Part shown: positions 12,819-26,300 of the stretch, one piece after another | Layout: the number at the start of each line of letters is the position of its first letter | How positions within the stretch are numbered: position 1 is the first letter of the stretch | Source of the DNA: Adenanthera pavonina | Taxonomy: Eukaryota; Streptophyta; Magnoliopsida; Fabales; Fabaceae | Direction: 5' to 3' | DNA: 64,000 bases | NCBI GenBank assembly: GCA_026686845.1 | Contig: JAIVEN010000016.1 | Coordinates: 6,279,501-6,343,500 of the forward strand | Translations under genes and position numbers: made by a program | Notes under the pieces: model-generated | Told to the model about the DNA's origin: nothing | Databases searched by the model: none | What the model saw: the letters and a program-made list of their open reading frames with translations, nothing else

Positions 12819-14050
12819 AAACAAATTACAATACTAATAATAGAATAAATGATGGGCAAAAATGCAAATCATTACGTGTTACCTTATATTATGGTACAAG
12901 AAAAATCTAATATATTATCTTATAATATGGGGACGGAGGGAGTATAGGGATAAGTAATTTTTTATAATTAATTATGAAAATAAGTGATTATATTAAAAAT
13001 AATTTATTTTTAAATATTTTTAACTTAAAAATAATTTTGAGAAAATAAATGTATTTGAATTTCGAGGTTTAAGTAATTATTTGGTAGATAATGAAAATGA
13101 GAAGTGAAATGAGTGATTATGAGAGGATAAATGATTATGATAAGTAAAAAAATATTAACTTCTTCCATAATCTATTATTTAAAGTATAATTAAATATGTT
13201 GAGTGAAAAAGTGTTTGACAAATTTTGGAAATAAGTAATTATAGATTCCCATAATCACTTATATCGGGTTTCTAAACAAGTCTTTAATATTTATTTAATT
13301 ATTCTCGTCCTTCTCTTATCTTCAATTGTTCAATGCAAATTTTTAAGAAAAATTGACTACTTTACACTACACTGTTCCAATAATACTAGTACTAGTTAAC
13401 TTTATTTAATTTATAATAAGACATATTTTTCAAAATTATCTTCAATTAATGATTTTTTTACACTTTATATCAATTAATGACTATTGAAAAAGTATAATTT
13501 TATACACAAAAAAAAATTATAATTTTATCCAAATTAATAAGGAATATTGTTAGAATATCTCATTTATTGCATCAAATTTCTACATTCTTTTTCTCATATT
13601 TTAAACCAATACATCTCTCTCAAATTTTTTTTTATATTTAAAACCACAGGGTGTATTATTATTCCCTTTATTCCCTATTATAAATCACCTTTAACTATTT
13701 AACTAACTTACATATATCATGACAAATAGTTAAAAATAATTAAAGTCTTTAAATTTTGTAAAATTTATTATAACTTTTCAATATTATTCTCATTAAATTA
13801 TAACTCATCTTATTTATATATATTTTTAGTCTCTCCACCATAACTTTTAATGAGGAATAAATATGAAAAATAACATTTAATATTCAAAAAATGACTAATA
13901 TTTTACATATCTAATTGTTTCTAGAAAGTTCATTATAATTATAATAAAGAAGAGTGTGAGTATTTTTTATTTTCTCATTCTTTTAATCATATTTTATCTT
14001 TAAATTTTATTTTTACGCAGTTTATTTATTTGTTTGGTTTGTATTTATAT

Positions 14051-14320
14051 TACTTTTTTCGATCCTAAATATAAGGTATTTTGCCCTAATTCTAAATATA
14101 TGACCCTTTACAATATATGAGGTAATATTTATTATATATTTCTAAAAAAGTATCCATATTTAATATATCATAAAAAAAGAGAGAAATGAATTAAATAAGA
14201 ATAATTTTAAAAAAATATTATAATTTTGAATAAATTGAAGTAATTACCTAATTTTAACATCCATTCTTAATTTACATAATTAAGTTAAAAAAATTTCATA
14301 TAAAGGAAAGTGCGCAGTAT
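14051..14320 (-). repeat. Stowaway-like MITE copy, inverted orientation
   Basis: The same family read on the minus strand: the end with ATATATGACCCTTTACAATA comes first and ACTAATTAAGTT...CCTTTATATGAA last. Ends are degraded (TACTTTTTTCGATCC / GGAAAGTGCGCAGTA). Confidence 0.55.
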
Positions 14321-15141
14321 CATATATGCCTCATTCTAAGGTTGTTATTACATGAAATGATTAAAATTACTCTTATGTCCTTCACAATATGCGTGTTGTT
14401 AAGTTGATTCTAAAATGTAACGTCTTGTTTAAAATATCAGTGGAAAGCAACGAGACAATCTCATTTTTAATGATTGTATACAGAAGACGCTAATTAATTA
14501 TGGCTGATAATGAAATAAATATGGACAGATAATTAATGTCATTATTTTGTTTAGGAATGGAGACCAATAATCACAGGTGGAGTGATTTAGGTGAAAATTA
14601 GTTCGTGATCAAAGGTCCCATTAATTTTTCTCCAAGAATCGTAGAGACACCTGTGAATGTACTATGGAGGTTTTTCATTTTCTTTTTTTTCTTGTCCTTT
14701 ATATAATTTCTAGGACATTTCGTGAAATCTTGAGAAACACGCACGTGCAGTAAGACACGCTAAATGCTATGTGTCAAAACACGATTGGCTTGAATTCAAT
14801 TATTGTTAATTATATTTGGCCGACGCTGGTGGTACATAATAAATCCAATCTCCGTACTTTAAATATGTTTGGCGTCTAGTTTAGTTAAAACATTTTGTAT
14901 ATCTCTCTCTTTCTATGAATACAGGAGAAGAAAAATATTAGAAAAAAAAAATAAAAGAAAACTTAGTTAAGGGAGTGTTTGGTTTTTTTTTTTATATATA
15001 TTTTTTTATTTTTCATATTTTGTTTTCATACAAATGGAAGGAAAGAAAATTATATTTCAAGAACTTGGATCTTACAAAAATATTTGTCCAGACAACATCT
15101 GAAATTAACAATAAATAAATTATAAAAACAAAGATAAAATT

Positions 15142-15412
15142 ATACTCTCTTTAATCTTTAATATAAAATAATTTTAACTAAATTACGTGGATTAAGAATG
15201 AAAGTTAAAATTAATTAATTATTTCAATTTATCCAAAAATTATAATATTTTTTTAAAATTATCCTTATTTAATCTTTTTTTCTCCCTCTTTAAAATATAC
15301 TAAATAGATATATTTTTTAAAAATATATAATAAATATTATCTTATATATTATAAAAAATTTTATATTTAAAATTAAGATAAAAGTTCTTGTAATTAAAAC
15401 TGGAAGATTGTC
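15142..15412 (+). repeat. Stowaway-like MITE copy
   Basis: Begins TATACTCTCTTTAATCTTTA and carries the family core (AATTACGTGGATTAAGAATG, ATTAATTATTTCAATTT, then the AAATATATAATAAATATTA block). The right end AAAACTGGAAGATTG is degenerate. Confidence 0.55.
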
Positions 15413-17560
15413 ATATGATGCCTCTATCCGTATCATCGCTGAGAGGAAGAGGGGACTATAATTTAAACTGAAAATATTACAGAAAAAGATAAAAAGGAGT
15501 TCACGGTTGTCGTTGGGTTGAGAGAAAAGATGAATGTGAGAATATTTTGTCACTTCGTATAAATGTGAGCATAACATGAGTTGTGTTACAACTTACACGG
15601 GTTGGCCTCATTCAGTTACCACGTGGCGCCCTTTTCTGTACCAACTTTTATTAGAGTTGTCAATTAGGTGGAATGCTTAATTATGATCATTTTTATAAAT
15701 CGTATTTTAAAAAATTTTTATGGTCCAGTCACTTTTCATAAATTTTTAAAGTATTAATTATTTTATTTTAAAAATATTTTTATTTAATTATGAGTGAGAA
15801 AATAAATTATTTAAATTTATGATATTTATTACAGGGTAAAGATAGAAACTATATTATTTTTAAGATAATTTTAATTATAAAACAAATTTTTCTTGATTCT
15901 GATGAGATAGTTGAGAGTGATTTATATTAAGCACATGAGGGAGTATACATTTTACATGTTTTCATATATTAGCAAAAATAAATTTTAAGTTTAAATCATC
16001 AAAAAATTGTAAAAGTAATAATCATGATTAAAATGAAAATGTTGGTATCATGTGGTGAACAGGATCTAACAAAGGGTATGGTGATTATATATCTTACATC
16101 CAATTTTGGCATTTTTTATATAGGCAAATGAAATTATTAAATAATCTAGATTATAATAAAATTTAATAATATTTTATTATGATATCCTTGATATAAATAT
16201 TCTAAAAAAAATGATTTACACTTCACTTATCACTGTTTCTAATAAAGGGTAATACAATAAGAAAAAATAATCAATAATGTAAAATATGAGTGAAATTGAA
16301 ACATTTAGAATCTTGTAAAAGAGAAGAAACAATCAAAACAGCCCACAATTCAATTCAAATGAGAAAAATTGAGGATGAAAGTTGGCGTTGGAATAATGGG
16401 AAAGAATTGTGTGGTGAGGAGGAATGGAGAGTGAAGAGAAGGAAGGAAGCATTGTGGGATGGTGGGGTGACAGAGGAAGGAGAAGAAGTAAATGGGGATG
16501 TCAGGGAGAGGTCAAACAGCCCACAAGATTACAGCCAACATACAAAGCACACTACTCCCGCAGCCACACCGTGTGCTCCTCTGCTTCTTTGATTGAGACA
16601 TCTGCTCCCTCCTCCCACCTGCCTTAATTAACCCACTCTGCGTGCTTCACATCTCCCTTCCTTATCTTACTCTCTATCTACACTTCTTTTTTTTTTTTCT
16701 AAGCAATTATGATTTTTTTTAAAATTTTAATAGTTGATCAAATAATCTTTTATGGAATTTATATTTGAAAAGTATGTTGTAAAGCAATCGATGGACATCT
16801 AGTCAAGAGATAAAAGACTTGATCAGTATTTTTTGAGGTCGAAATTTTGATTTCTGATAGATGAAACAACGTTAAAAAAATTAAGATCTCAAGTATAAAA
16901 AAAAAATATGCTCTAAAAGTAACTCAAATTGACATGAATAATGGACCTCTTATCCCTCCCTTGTACAAGTGATTAAAGATTTGATTTCCTCTAATTTATA
17001 TATTGAACAACCTTAATTGGAAAAAATTACCTTTACGCTTAGTACTCTAAAGGGAAATTAGTCTTTGTTATTGGCAAAATACTTTCAGTATGAAAAGGGA
17101 AAAAAAAAGAGAGGCAAGGTTTATTTTTCTTAATTAAAGTAAATATTACTTCTTTCTTCATTTTTATTGAGTTAAAGATGATTATGAAGTAATTTACTTC
17201 AAACACGATTTTTCATACTGTACTTATCAATTGATATAAACATGCTTACCATAATGGAAGACAATCTAGCGAGAAAAAGAGGGGAGGGGGAGTGAAGAAT
17301 GCAAATGGAAAGAGAAGAAGACCCTTTTCTGGTCTCGTTACGGTAATTGGAATTATAACCATTAAAAGATTGCAATGTAACGCGAAACAAGCAGGGAATT
17401 TCTCCTTCACCTTCCAATTGTAAGACGACAATATCTTAGCATCTTTATGTGTCTGTCTGTACAGTAAAAAATAATGGGCTCGATCGAACATTTTCCTCCA
17501 AGGATCAATATGGGAACAAGAAGAAAAGAGCAGAGCACATATGGACAACAAGTCTGAAGT

Positions 17561-19947
17561 TCAAATGGAGCTACGGGCACAGAGGTTGTAGCCGGAGATG
17601 AGTGAGCTAAAGGCAAAGGCAATGAAAGCCAGAAACGACATTCCGACGGAAGCACTGGCCATCTCTGTGAACTTGTCCTTCCCCCAATTTGATTGCCAAT
17701 CATCAACCCGGGTGGCCGCAGATGACGATGCTGATATTAGAAGATATGCCAGAATCTGTCAACCACAACATCACAAGTCACAACAACGTTCTTCCAACAA
17801 ATAAACATTTCATTCTAGCTCACAATGTTCACAGTGATACTTGGCCACCATTTGTCTGAATTAAACTAACACTTATGATTAGATGCGAGTATACTGACTT
17901 GCCTGATCCATGAAGAAATCAAAGTGACAGCGGAGGTGGTGACTGATCATGTTTTTTCCAGTGACTACTTGATAGGCCAGATCACATGCTTGAAATCCTG
18001 AGTATACAAACGCAATAACATTCACAGATAAACAATACCTGCCACATCAATGAGAATTTCTGCCATTAAAATCTACAAGAGGAGAGCGAGTGAAAAATAT
18101 AAATGAACTGATGGTTGATGGAGATGGAAAAACCTAGAATTCAATACCAAGCAGCAGGGACCACGGTTTGGAAGTACAGTTACATTGCACTGATTTCATG
18201 AAATTTATGGCAATCAATTTAGGGCTGACATAAAAAATAATGGCAATTTAGTCTAGCTATTGGAACAAACATGTATCTGAGACCCTCACTGTCATTAGTT
18301 CAAATAGCATTTTGGTGTTCCTAAAAGCAACTCAACTTTAAAAGCTAATATCCAAGGGTTGCTAAGATGCAGAAGAGGGACATAAATTAACAAAAGTGTT
18401 TTTCGTATGCTAGCAACAGCTGATTGCTCAACTGAGAGAAAAGTGCTGTTCAAAATTAAATAGTGAAATAAATACAAAAGTCAGGCATCAAGATCATCGT
18501 GCCTAATATTCAAAATAAAAGAAAAGGTAGAATGATAAAAATTTTGTGATTGCTTAGAGTATAAGTTAGAATTCATGCTATGGTGACTTTAGCGTCCTCA
18601 AGTAATTAACAAACTATACATTAAATTGATATGCATAGAAGCATCAACAACCAGATTTGCCAGGGGGACAAATATATTTTTCTAGGGAAGAGTTATTTTA
18701 TACTCCAATTCTTAATATAAGACTTTTTATCTTAATCATATGAATTAAAAATAGGAGTTAAAATTAGTTAACTACCTCGATTTTTCTGAAAATTATATTT
18801 TTATAAAACTACCCTTAATTAATTTTTTTCTCCCTTTTCTTGAAATACATTAAATAAGAGTACTTTTTAGAAATACACAATAAATATCACCCCATATACC
18901 ACAAAACACCTCATATACCATAAAACATTCTATATTATAGAATAAGTACAAGACATCCTATATTTAGGTTCCATTTCATTACAACAGGAGGTACTGATGG
19001 CTTCAAAACAACAAACTTCATAGGAATTAGGAATAAACAGGACAAGAAGAAAGAAGCAGGCCAACGATTGACAATTCGATGGATTTAGAAATGTTTATGT
19101 TAAGGAAGCACATCATGGAACCTTAAAGAAAAAATGGAGATGCATTTAATTTTTGTCAGTCTTAATAACTTCTGCTGTGTCTAAAGTCGGAACTTTAAAA
19201 TATGAAAGCTAAGCAAAGGGAAATCTTGGACTTTATACTCTCTTTTTCATTATAAAAATTGACATCCAAAGCAATCCAAACTCAAAAAACAAAATAAAAA
19301 TTGAAAATGTTGGGCATGGTTAAGTGAAAATTTTTGGTCCAAAAAAAATTGAAAAATTTGCAGTAAGTGCTTCAATAGCGGATCTGAGAAGAATACCTAT
19401 ATTCCTTGTAGCGATCAAAGGAGTCGCCGCTCCAACCTTGCGTCTTATCAGCAGCCATAACCGAAAACGAAATCAGGCATAGCAACACCTCACTCAACCT
19501 AAACCCTAACGCCGCCTTCCTCAACATCTCCTCCCTCTTGGACCACGCCAGAGTCGACGCCGCCGGCCTCGATCTACCGTGACCACCATCCCCACCACGC
19601 CCTGCGCCGCTCGCGGGGCCCACCTTCGTCACGGACTGCGGAGGCTCCTCCCTCATGGATCGATGAATTACCGCCACTGAGGAAGGGGGCGTCACCGGAG
19701 GCGTGTTCTCCGGCGCCTTTTGGCTGTCCGAAGGGGGTAAGGCAGATCTGATGGGAGAGCATTGGGCGAACTTGTTGACGGGTACAATAGCTTTGGAGTT
19801 GTCCGGCGAGTTCTCCGGTGATCGGAACTCAGGCGATTCGGGCGGGTCACCCTGTTCGGATCGCAAAGGCGATTGAAACCGAAGCGGGGAGTGAGGCGAG
19901 TCCACCTGAGTGGAGGACTCTGAGTTTTTCGACGATTGCTTTTTCAT
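17561..19947 (-). CDS. CASPL4A: CASP-like membrane protein, CASPL4A type
   Basis: Three exons: 19947-19397, 18038-17903 and 17755-17561; 293 aa ending CARSSI*. The start is the ATG of MKKQSSKNSE, the first ATG in the frame. Residues 1-~135 are a Ser/Pro/Gly-rich cytosolic tail. Residues ~150-293 form the four-helix CASP/MARVEL-like domain: RKAALGFRLSEVLLCLISFS (TM1), NVIAFVYSGFQACDLAYQVV (TM2), FFMDQILAYLLISASSSAAT (TM3, with the conserved FFMDQ..A motif), and SVGMSFLAFIAFAFSSLISG (TM4). CASPs build membrane scaffolds for the Casparian strip; CASP-like proteins of this subgroup are plasma-membrane proteins of mostly unknown role. Intron 1 is GT-AG (AG|GTATTC). Intron 2 (17902-17756) has the donor CAG|GCAAGT, a GC-AG intron. 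The family is clear; the subgroup label follows the long proline-rich N-terminus. Confidence 0.9.
18697..18996 (+). repeat. Stowaway-like MITE in intron 1 of the CASP-like gene
   Basis: Starts ATACTCCAATTCTTAATATA and ends near ATTACAACAGGAGGTA, with the family's internal blocks (TTAACTACCTCGATTTTT, ACATTAAATAAGAG). A short stretch with CACAAAACACCTCATATACC is duplicated near the right end. Confidence 0.6.
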
Positions 19948-21303
19948 CGTGGAAGCACTCAATTTCTGGAATAACGGTTCCGTTAAATACCTTCGAGTTC
20001 GCGGATTTTAAAAGGATGAAGAAATTCGGGCTCACGGAAAATAAATAATCATAATAATAATAACTGAACACAAAAGAGACTGTTTCGGTGCTGGAAAAGG
20101 AAGGAAGAAAAAGAAAAAGCGCAAAGCTTGAGCTTCATCTTGATTCCACTCAGAAACTTTAGTGTAGGGCCACTCCACGTCGAGTCGATTCGATTCGATT
20201 CTTCCATTACCGTCAACCGAAGGGTATCTTAGTTTGTGTAAAAACCAGAGTTTTGCATGAAGCCAACAAATGAGCTCTCGCCACGATGAGACAACTGTGG
20301 TGACCCCTGAACACTCCTTATACGTGGCATGTTTTTATTGTTGAAGTAAAGACACAAAAGTAGCTTCGCCCGCAGGCGATAAAAACTTTACTGAATTGAT
20401 TCAGATTCTGTTGCTTCCCGGAGTCCGAGAGTTGCAGTTAGATCCGGTGGCTTCCTCAAGCAAAGAATTTTCCTATCGACAAAAATATCTATGTAATTCC
20501 TTTATTAGATGTTCCTCTTTATATAAATTATTTTTGTATAATTGTGGAGATGAGTTTACTGTATTAAAAAAATAAATTCTTTCATTTAAATTGAGATGAA
20601 ACGACCTTTAAAATTAAAAAAACTTATAGATCCTTTAATTTTTGTTGTTATGACAATACTGGTGTGCAGGGTTAAAGTCAGAAAGAAAATTAATAAAATA
20701 TATGAAAAAATGACAATATACCATGAAATCGAAACAAATAACGTTAGACAGAAAGAAAATGAAATATTGAAGATGGTTAAAGTCAGTGTCTCCAGACCAA
20801 GGATTTTGCCACAAGTAATTCAGTGATACCCTTTTTAGAGTTAACTTACTAGATCCAATATACGTGATTTTATTTTTGTCTTTATCCCACTCCTTTCTGC
20901 TTTTCCAAAATCCTTGTGCTTCATTTGTAATACAAGGTCCTCTAAACTGTCCTTTTTTCTTTCACTTTTTTATCATCAAATTCACTGAAAATAATGGTGA
21001 AATTTATATTCAAGAGCTTTAATTTTGGGAAAATTATTTTTTGAGAAGAGTTTATTAGTACAGTAAAAGAAAGTCTTGTTCGTAATTTTAAGATGATCGG
21101 ATTGCAAAGCTACAAGATCCTTCACCGTAAATTTTATTAAACTAAAGTCCTTGATTTTAATGTATCTCAAATAATTAGATTTACTTTTTTGGCCAAGTGT
21201 ACTTATCCGATGGACATATCAAACTCCAATAACTACAATAACTTTCTATACATTGTCACAAAATTCTAAGCTATACGAATTTTACGGTAAATTTGATTTT
21301 ATT
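19948..21303. other. 5' flank of the CASP-like gene and intergenic sequence
   Basis: Probable leader and promoter of the CASP-like gene (to about 20200), then AT-rich sequence. A 76-codon frame at 20596-20823 has Lys/Ile-rich composition and no recognisable domain, so it is not called. No clear TATA box. Confidence 0.5.
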
Positions 21304-21580
21304 TTACTCCCTCTACTCCTTAATATAAGATATTTTTAACCGAATCACACGGATTAAGAATTAAAATTAAAACTAATTAACTACCTCAATTTTTTTAAAA
21401 ATTTCAATATTTTTCCAAAACTACACTTATTTAATCTCTTTCTCTTTCTCTTTCTCTTTGGATACATTAAATAGGGACTTTTTTTAAAAATGTATAATAA
21501 ATACTACCTCATATATTGTAAAAGATCTTATATTTAAGATAAGGACAAAAAATCTTATACATATGACCGGATGGAATATA
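21304..21580 (+). repeat. Stowaway-like MITE copy, well preserved
   Basis: Starts TACTCCCTCTACTCCTTAAT and ends GACCGGATGGAATATA: the TACTCCCTC / GGATGGAATA termini typical of Stowaway elements. This is among the best-preserved copies in the window and a good reference for the family. Confidence 0.7.
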
Positions 21581-21837
21581 TATATATAAATTGATGTGGT
21601 TACTTATTGAGAGAAATTGAATTTCGAATAATTGCAGACAATATCCCGTAAGACAGCCAGAAAGGAACATCCAACTATGTCAATTGTATTTTTTTTGGAC
21701 CAGTCAGTGTTTTAATAATACATCATCTAATTGGCCGAAAAAATACATAACCTAAAATTAGACGTTGTTAGGCTCAGTATTCGCCACATTTATATTATAT
21801 TTTATAAAATGGTTATCAATTTAGCTTATCCATTGCT

Positions 21838-22146
21838 TGTTCTAATTCTTAATATCACGTGGATTACAAATTGGAATTAAAACTAATTAATTACCTCGAT
21901 TTTTGTAAAAATCTCAATATTTTTTCAAAACTATTTTTATTTAATCTCTCCCTCTTTTTCTTTGGATACATTAAATAGGAACATTTTTCTAGAAATATAT
22001 AATAAATACTACTTCATATTTTTTTTGATACATTAAATATGAACATTTTTTTAAAAATATATAATAAATATTACCTCGTATATTATAAAAAATTTTATAT
22101 TTAGATTAGAAAAAAAAATTCTCCATATATAGCACCAAGGAGCAGT
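21838..22146 (+). repeat. Stowaway-like MITE copy with internal duplication
   Basis: Same family core (CACGTGGATTACAAATTGGA, TTAATTACCTCGATTTTT). The block GATACATTAAATA.GAACAT through AATAAATA.TAC is present twice in tandem, at about 21966-22015 and 22027-22075. Confidence 0.6.
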
Positions 22147-23356
22147 ACTTGAACACTTGTTTAGTAAAATCCAGTTTTTGGCCTTATCTTGCAGGTGACG
22201 ACAACGCCGAGTTGGTTGGCCGCGGAGAAAGACTCGGCATTCCATAAATAAAATTTATTTAAGAACTTGGCATATAATGATGATTTCCCAATTAATTAAA
22301 ATAAGAAACGTGGCAATGTTCAGAAACAAGGCATCGGAATTCGGATCGCCTTTAACTTTGTCTTGTGATTGTGTGTTGAGGCTTTAGAATAATAGAGTGG
22401 AGCTTTGCATGACGATTGACGTGCTACCATTATCGCTTTAACCCACCCATTTGTTGTAGTATTTTGATTGGTCCACGACATAGTTTCCACGGCTAAGATC
22501 AGATTCAGAACAGATTACGTATGTAATCAATGCAAGAAATCCCAAGTGGGTCCAGTAAAAATTTCTCCAATCTTTCAATGAAAAATGGTTCGATTTCTTT
22601 CAGAGTGAACTAGAGGCAAGAATTCCACCCCACTTTAAACAAGCGTCCTCTGTAAAGGTTCCTCCTACACTTGTAAATTACATTCAATCCTACTTATATA
22701 TGAAAATACCACCAAGAGCAGCAACCTTCCAAATAATGCAACTCCCTGCTCCGCATCTCACCAAAAAGAAACAGAAAGGAAAACCTTTCATGCTTCAATC
22801 CTCTCCTATACTTGCAGGAATCTACCTACAATCAACAAGAAAAGCATCTTTCTCCCCACCTTACATAGGGTCACTTTGCAATCACAATACCTTAACTATG
22901 CTCATGCTTCTAGAAGAGTCCATAGGACGCTTATACCTTTCTCTTTTATATAACATATAGCTTCTGTCTCCTATTTTAGTAGAAGAAACAATGAACCAAA
23001 AATCTCATGTAAATTCCTTTACACGCGTCATACACAAGAAAAGATTTCAAAAATTAAAGCACATCAAAGAAATATCCCTTCAGTTCCTTGCTGAGTTCCT
23101 ATCACATCAATTGTCCGTGAGCAAAATTGATATACACAAGATACCGTATAGAACGGGAAAAAAGAACAAAAGAATTTTCGTATCATGGAAGGGTAAGAGG
23201 CTCGACAAAAGTACAAATCGCCTACATATTGGGTAAAATTATCACCCTCTCTCACAAAGGTTTCTGATGGTATTCTCATGGCAAGTGTCAGAGTGCCTAA
23301 TGTCCCGCCTCAGATTGTTGTAGAAAGAAAGCAAGATAGGATGAGAGTATTATGAC
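22147..23356. other. 3' flank of EXECUTER2 and intergenic sequence
   Basis: Contains the presumed 3' UTR of the EXECUTER2 gene (from 23356 downwards on the minus strand) and AT-rich DNA. Plus-strand open frames at 22700-22960 and 22991-23236 show no domain and lie over the probable 3' UTR. Confidence 0.5.
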
Positions 23357-26300
23357 TCACTCTGGTAGTTTCAATCGGTTAAATATCACAAGAAAACTTT
23401 GCTCTGGCACAACATAGAGGAAACCAAGATCTGCACCTTTCACGTATGGTCCAATGCCCTGAATATGGTAACAAAGGAAAGTAAAGATGTCAAACGAAAT
23501 CATGCCGATACAAGCTGGTTCGTGGGGAGAAGCCAATAATCATGCTTTTACACTGAAGAAATGCTAATACATATCGATCCAATTACCTTGCCATTAAGTT
23601 GGAGTAATTCTCCATCAACCCATTTTGGATTTTGAAAGCCAAACTCGGCTATTCTACCTTGGCCTTTATAACTTGCCACCTGTTCATTCATAAATGACTT
23701 CATTCAGTGTTTAAAATCCGTTGCATGCGTCCAGAATAATATGAAGTGGCCAATATGATGATAATAAGGAAGAAAAACGAGAAAAATACATCGTGGTAGA
23801 GAGAAAGCCTTCTTCAAGTACATGTAAAAGTATAAGCAATAAAATAGGAGGAAAATGAATGATTACAAGAGTTGATATTGACAGAAAGTCAAAGAATACA
23901 AAGAATAAAACTGTAAAACCGGGAGAAAAATTCAATTCTTTTATACCAAGAGTTAATATTAAAAAGTTTACCAATAAAATAAAAGGTGGAGTAATGCCAA
24001 GGCTCCAAAAAAAAAAAAGATATAAACTAAACAGAGAGGGCAGCAGATATGAAATTAAACTTTTAGCTTCAGATACTGGTAATAGCTCCTGCATGATGGT
24101 TTGAAAAGAAATTTGTAAAATATACGCATGCACATGTAAAAAACACAACATCCAATTGTGAACTGTAATTACCACTCCTAATTCATCCGGATACATCCCC
24201 TGGTTGCTGTTGCGATTGCCCCTCCCAATTTTAGCACGAAATGTCACCTAAATATCAAAGATAAAAATTTAAACTTTTTAAATGTTAGAACATTATATAA
24301 GTGTATTTCACCAAAAATAAGTTATATAAGTGTATAATACGATGGGAATCAAGAAATTCGACATGCAAGAACCTGGCCAGCAGGAACATTAAGATCCCCA
24401 GTCAGCTTCACTGCCTCTACATATTCAAAGAACTCCACATCTGAGGAATTGTTTTCATTGTCCAAATCACTCCAGTGTCCAAACTTGCGCTTCAATTGCA
24501 CCACTTCAGTACCATAAGGGCCAAATGCACCAACATAGAGTCCTACATGTCAAACAGCACATTTCCATTTCATTCTCTAAGCCATTCTCAGCTCATACTG
24601 TAAAGAAAATAGTCAAAATAAAGGTACAAGTAACTTCACCATCAAAAGGATCTAAATCCCCTTGTGAAGTTGTAATCCGACTGAAAGTTGTGTATTCAGA
24701 TAATTTACTTCTTTTCTGTGCTTGGCTTATTGCAAGTTTGACAATTTCCCGCACACTTTTGGAAACCTAACTCAAGTAAAATATTTTTCAGTTTATTGTC
24801 AAGAATAGAATAGCATTGTAGCTGAAAGAAGTACTTCACAGAAGGGACGGGCAGAAACCATGATCTCATCCCTTCTTTTCTATGTAATTTTAGAAGCATA
24901 AATACATATATGATAAGAATCCATGATTTTACTACCCACTGTTATTGTTTTTGTTTGAAAAAGATGATCACTTAGAACACATGCAATGGCAATGAGAACC
25001 GAGTTATCACATTAAAATACTTACAAAAATAACTACGAATGCATAATATAATTAACTAAAGCTTCTGCCTTTTATCAAGATGATGAATCATTTATTCAGT
25101 ACTAGACCTCTGTCTACAAATAGTATATGAATGCTCTTTAAGAAAATACAGTGGTAGAGGCTACTAATTTGAGAATATAGGAAAGTAAATAATCTACTAA
25201 TCTTTCTAAGAGCAAGGATCTCACTCAGAAAAAAATTAATAGCCAAGGAGAATCTCCAGTGGGGAAATAACTTTGAATTCAATTCCAAAAAATATCCATC
25301 CTCCAAACATACTACATGACCCAATATTTATTGACAGAAAAATAACTGATGACTCCTAAAAATAAGAAATCACTAACCATGACTCTTATTCTGTCGGTAA
25401 CTAACTAGCAGACCTGAAATGATAATTAAAATAAATAAAATACTTGACTTATTCCCCAACTAATGACTCCACTATCCAAAACTTAAGCCACAAGACCCAT
25501 GACTCATAACAAATTGAAACAGACTGAACAAATTGATAATTAATGAATAAAATCAGAAAAAAATAGGCTTGCTGCTGGACAAGTGACTTTCTATGCGCAT
25601 AAGTGATTAGAGGCTTTTCATATAGGGCGTGCCATTTCATGATTAAAAGCTCCATTCCTCATATTCTTACCAAAAAATAATATTGTAATTATGGCCGTCA
25701 TAGTAGATATTTCTTACCAAGTACATAACAGAAAAAGATAATTAAATTTTTAACAATGATTTAATGTGTTTCATATCACCTTGGAAGAGACTTTGTCAGC
25801 ACTCCAAAATGCCTTAGCAACATCAGGAGGCATAAGCTCTGAGACTCCTTGTGTTGCCAGAGCTGCCACTTTGATATTGGATACTTTATGTTCTCTAATA
25901 TCAAAATCTAGATTTCTTCTAGGGATATGCAAGATAAAAGAATCTCTTTCCAAATCTTTTATTTCAGCTGGAAGATGCATAAATTCATCTTTGGCAGGAG
26001 CTTCTTCATTATTGTGTACAACCCCACCAATAAAAAGCTTCATATCCAAAACCTTTTCATCTCCTGAGGCATCACTATCTCCTTGCAAGGTGACCTCATC
26101 AGGTTCATCCAGATTATTAACTTCCTCTTCAGGATTCTCATTGGAGCTAGTTTTGTTACTCTCTTCCTCCATCAATTGCTTGATAGAATCATTATCCTCA
26201 GTCCCTTCGTCTTCAACATCAATGTTCATAACTTTGACTTTCAATCCTGGAATTTTTTCTTTGAGAAAATTAATCACACTTCTAATGCCCTCCTCAGTTG

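Larger units (their letters stand above)
12012..17500. other. Gene-free AT-rich region with a MITE cluster
   Basis: Apart from the listed MITE copies (12039, 12541, 14051, 15142), an extra Stowaway-like end (GGGACGGAGGGAGTAT near 12932) and a possible decayed tRNA-related repeat at 16785-16960, this stretch is AT-rich with no supported gene. A GA-rich frame at 16290-16620 is open but looks like low-complexity sequence. Confidence 0.5.

Noticed and set aside
16290..16627. GA-rich plus-strand frames
   Set aside because: Low-complexity purine-rich sequence; the open frame follows from base composition.
16785..16960. Second tRNA-related SINE
   Set aside because: Only weak A- and B-box resemblance (GAGGTCGAAATTTTGATT); ends not found.
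20596..20826. 76-codon plus-strand frame
   Set aside because: Lys/Ile-rich composition, no domain, no splice partners, in AT-rich intergenic DNA.
22700..23236. Two plus-strand frames
   Set aside because: Lie opposite the probable 3' UTR of EXECUTER2 and match no family I know.
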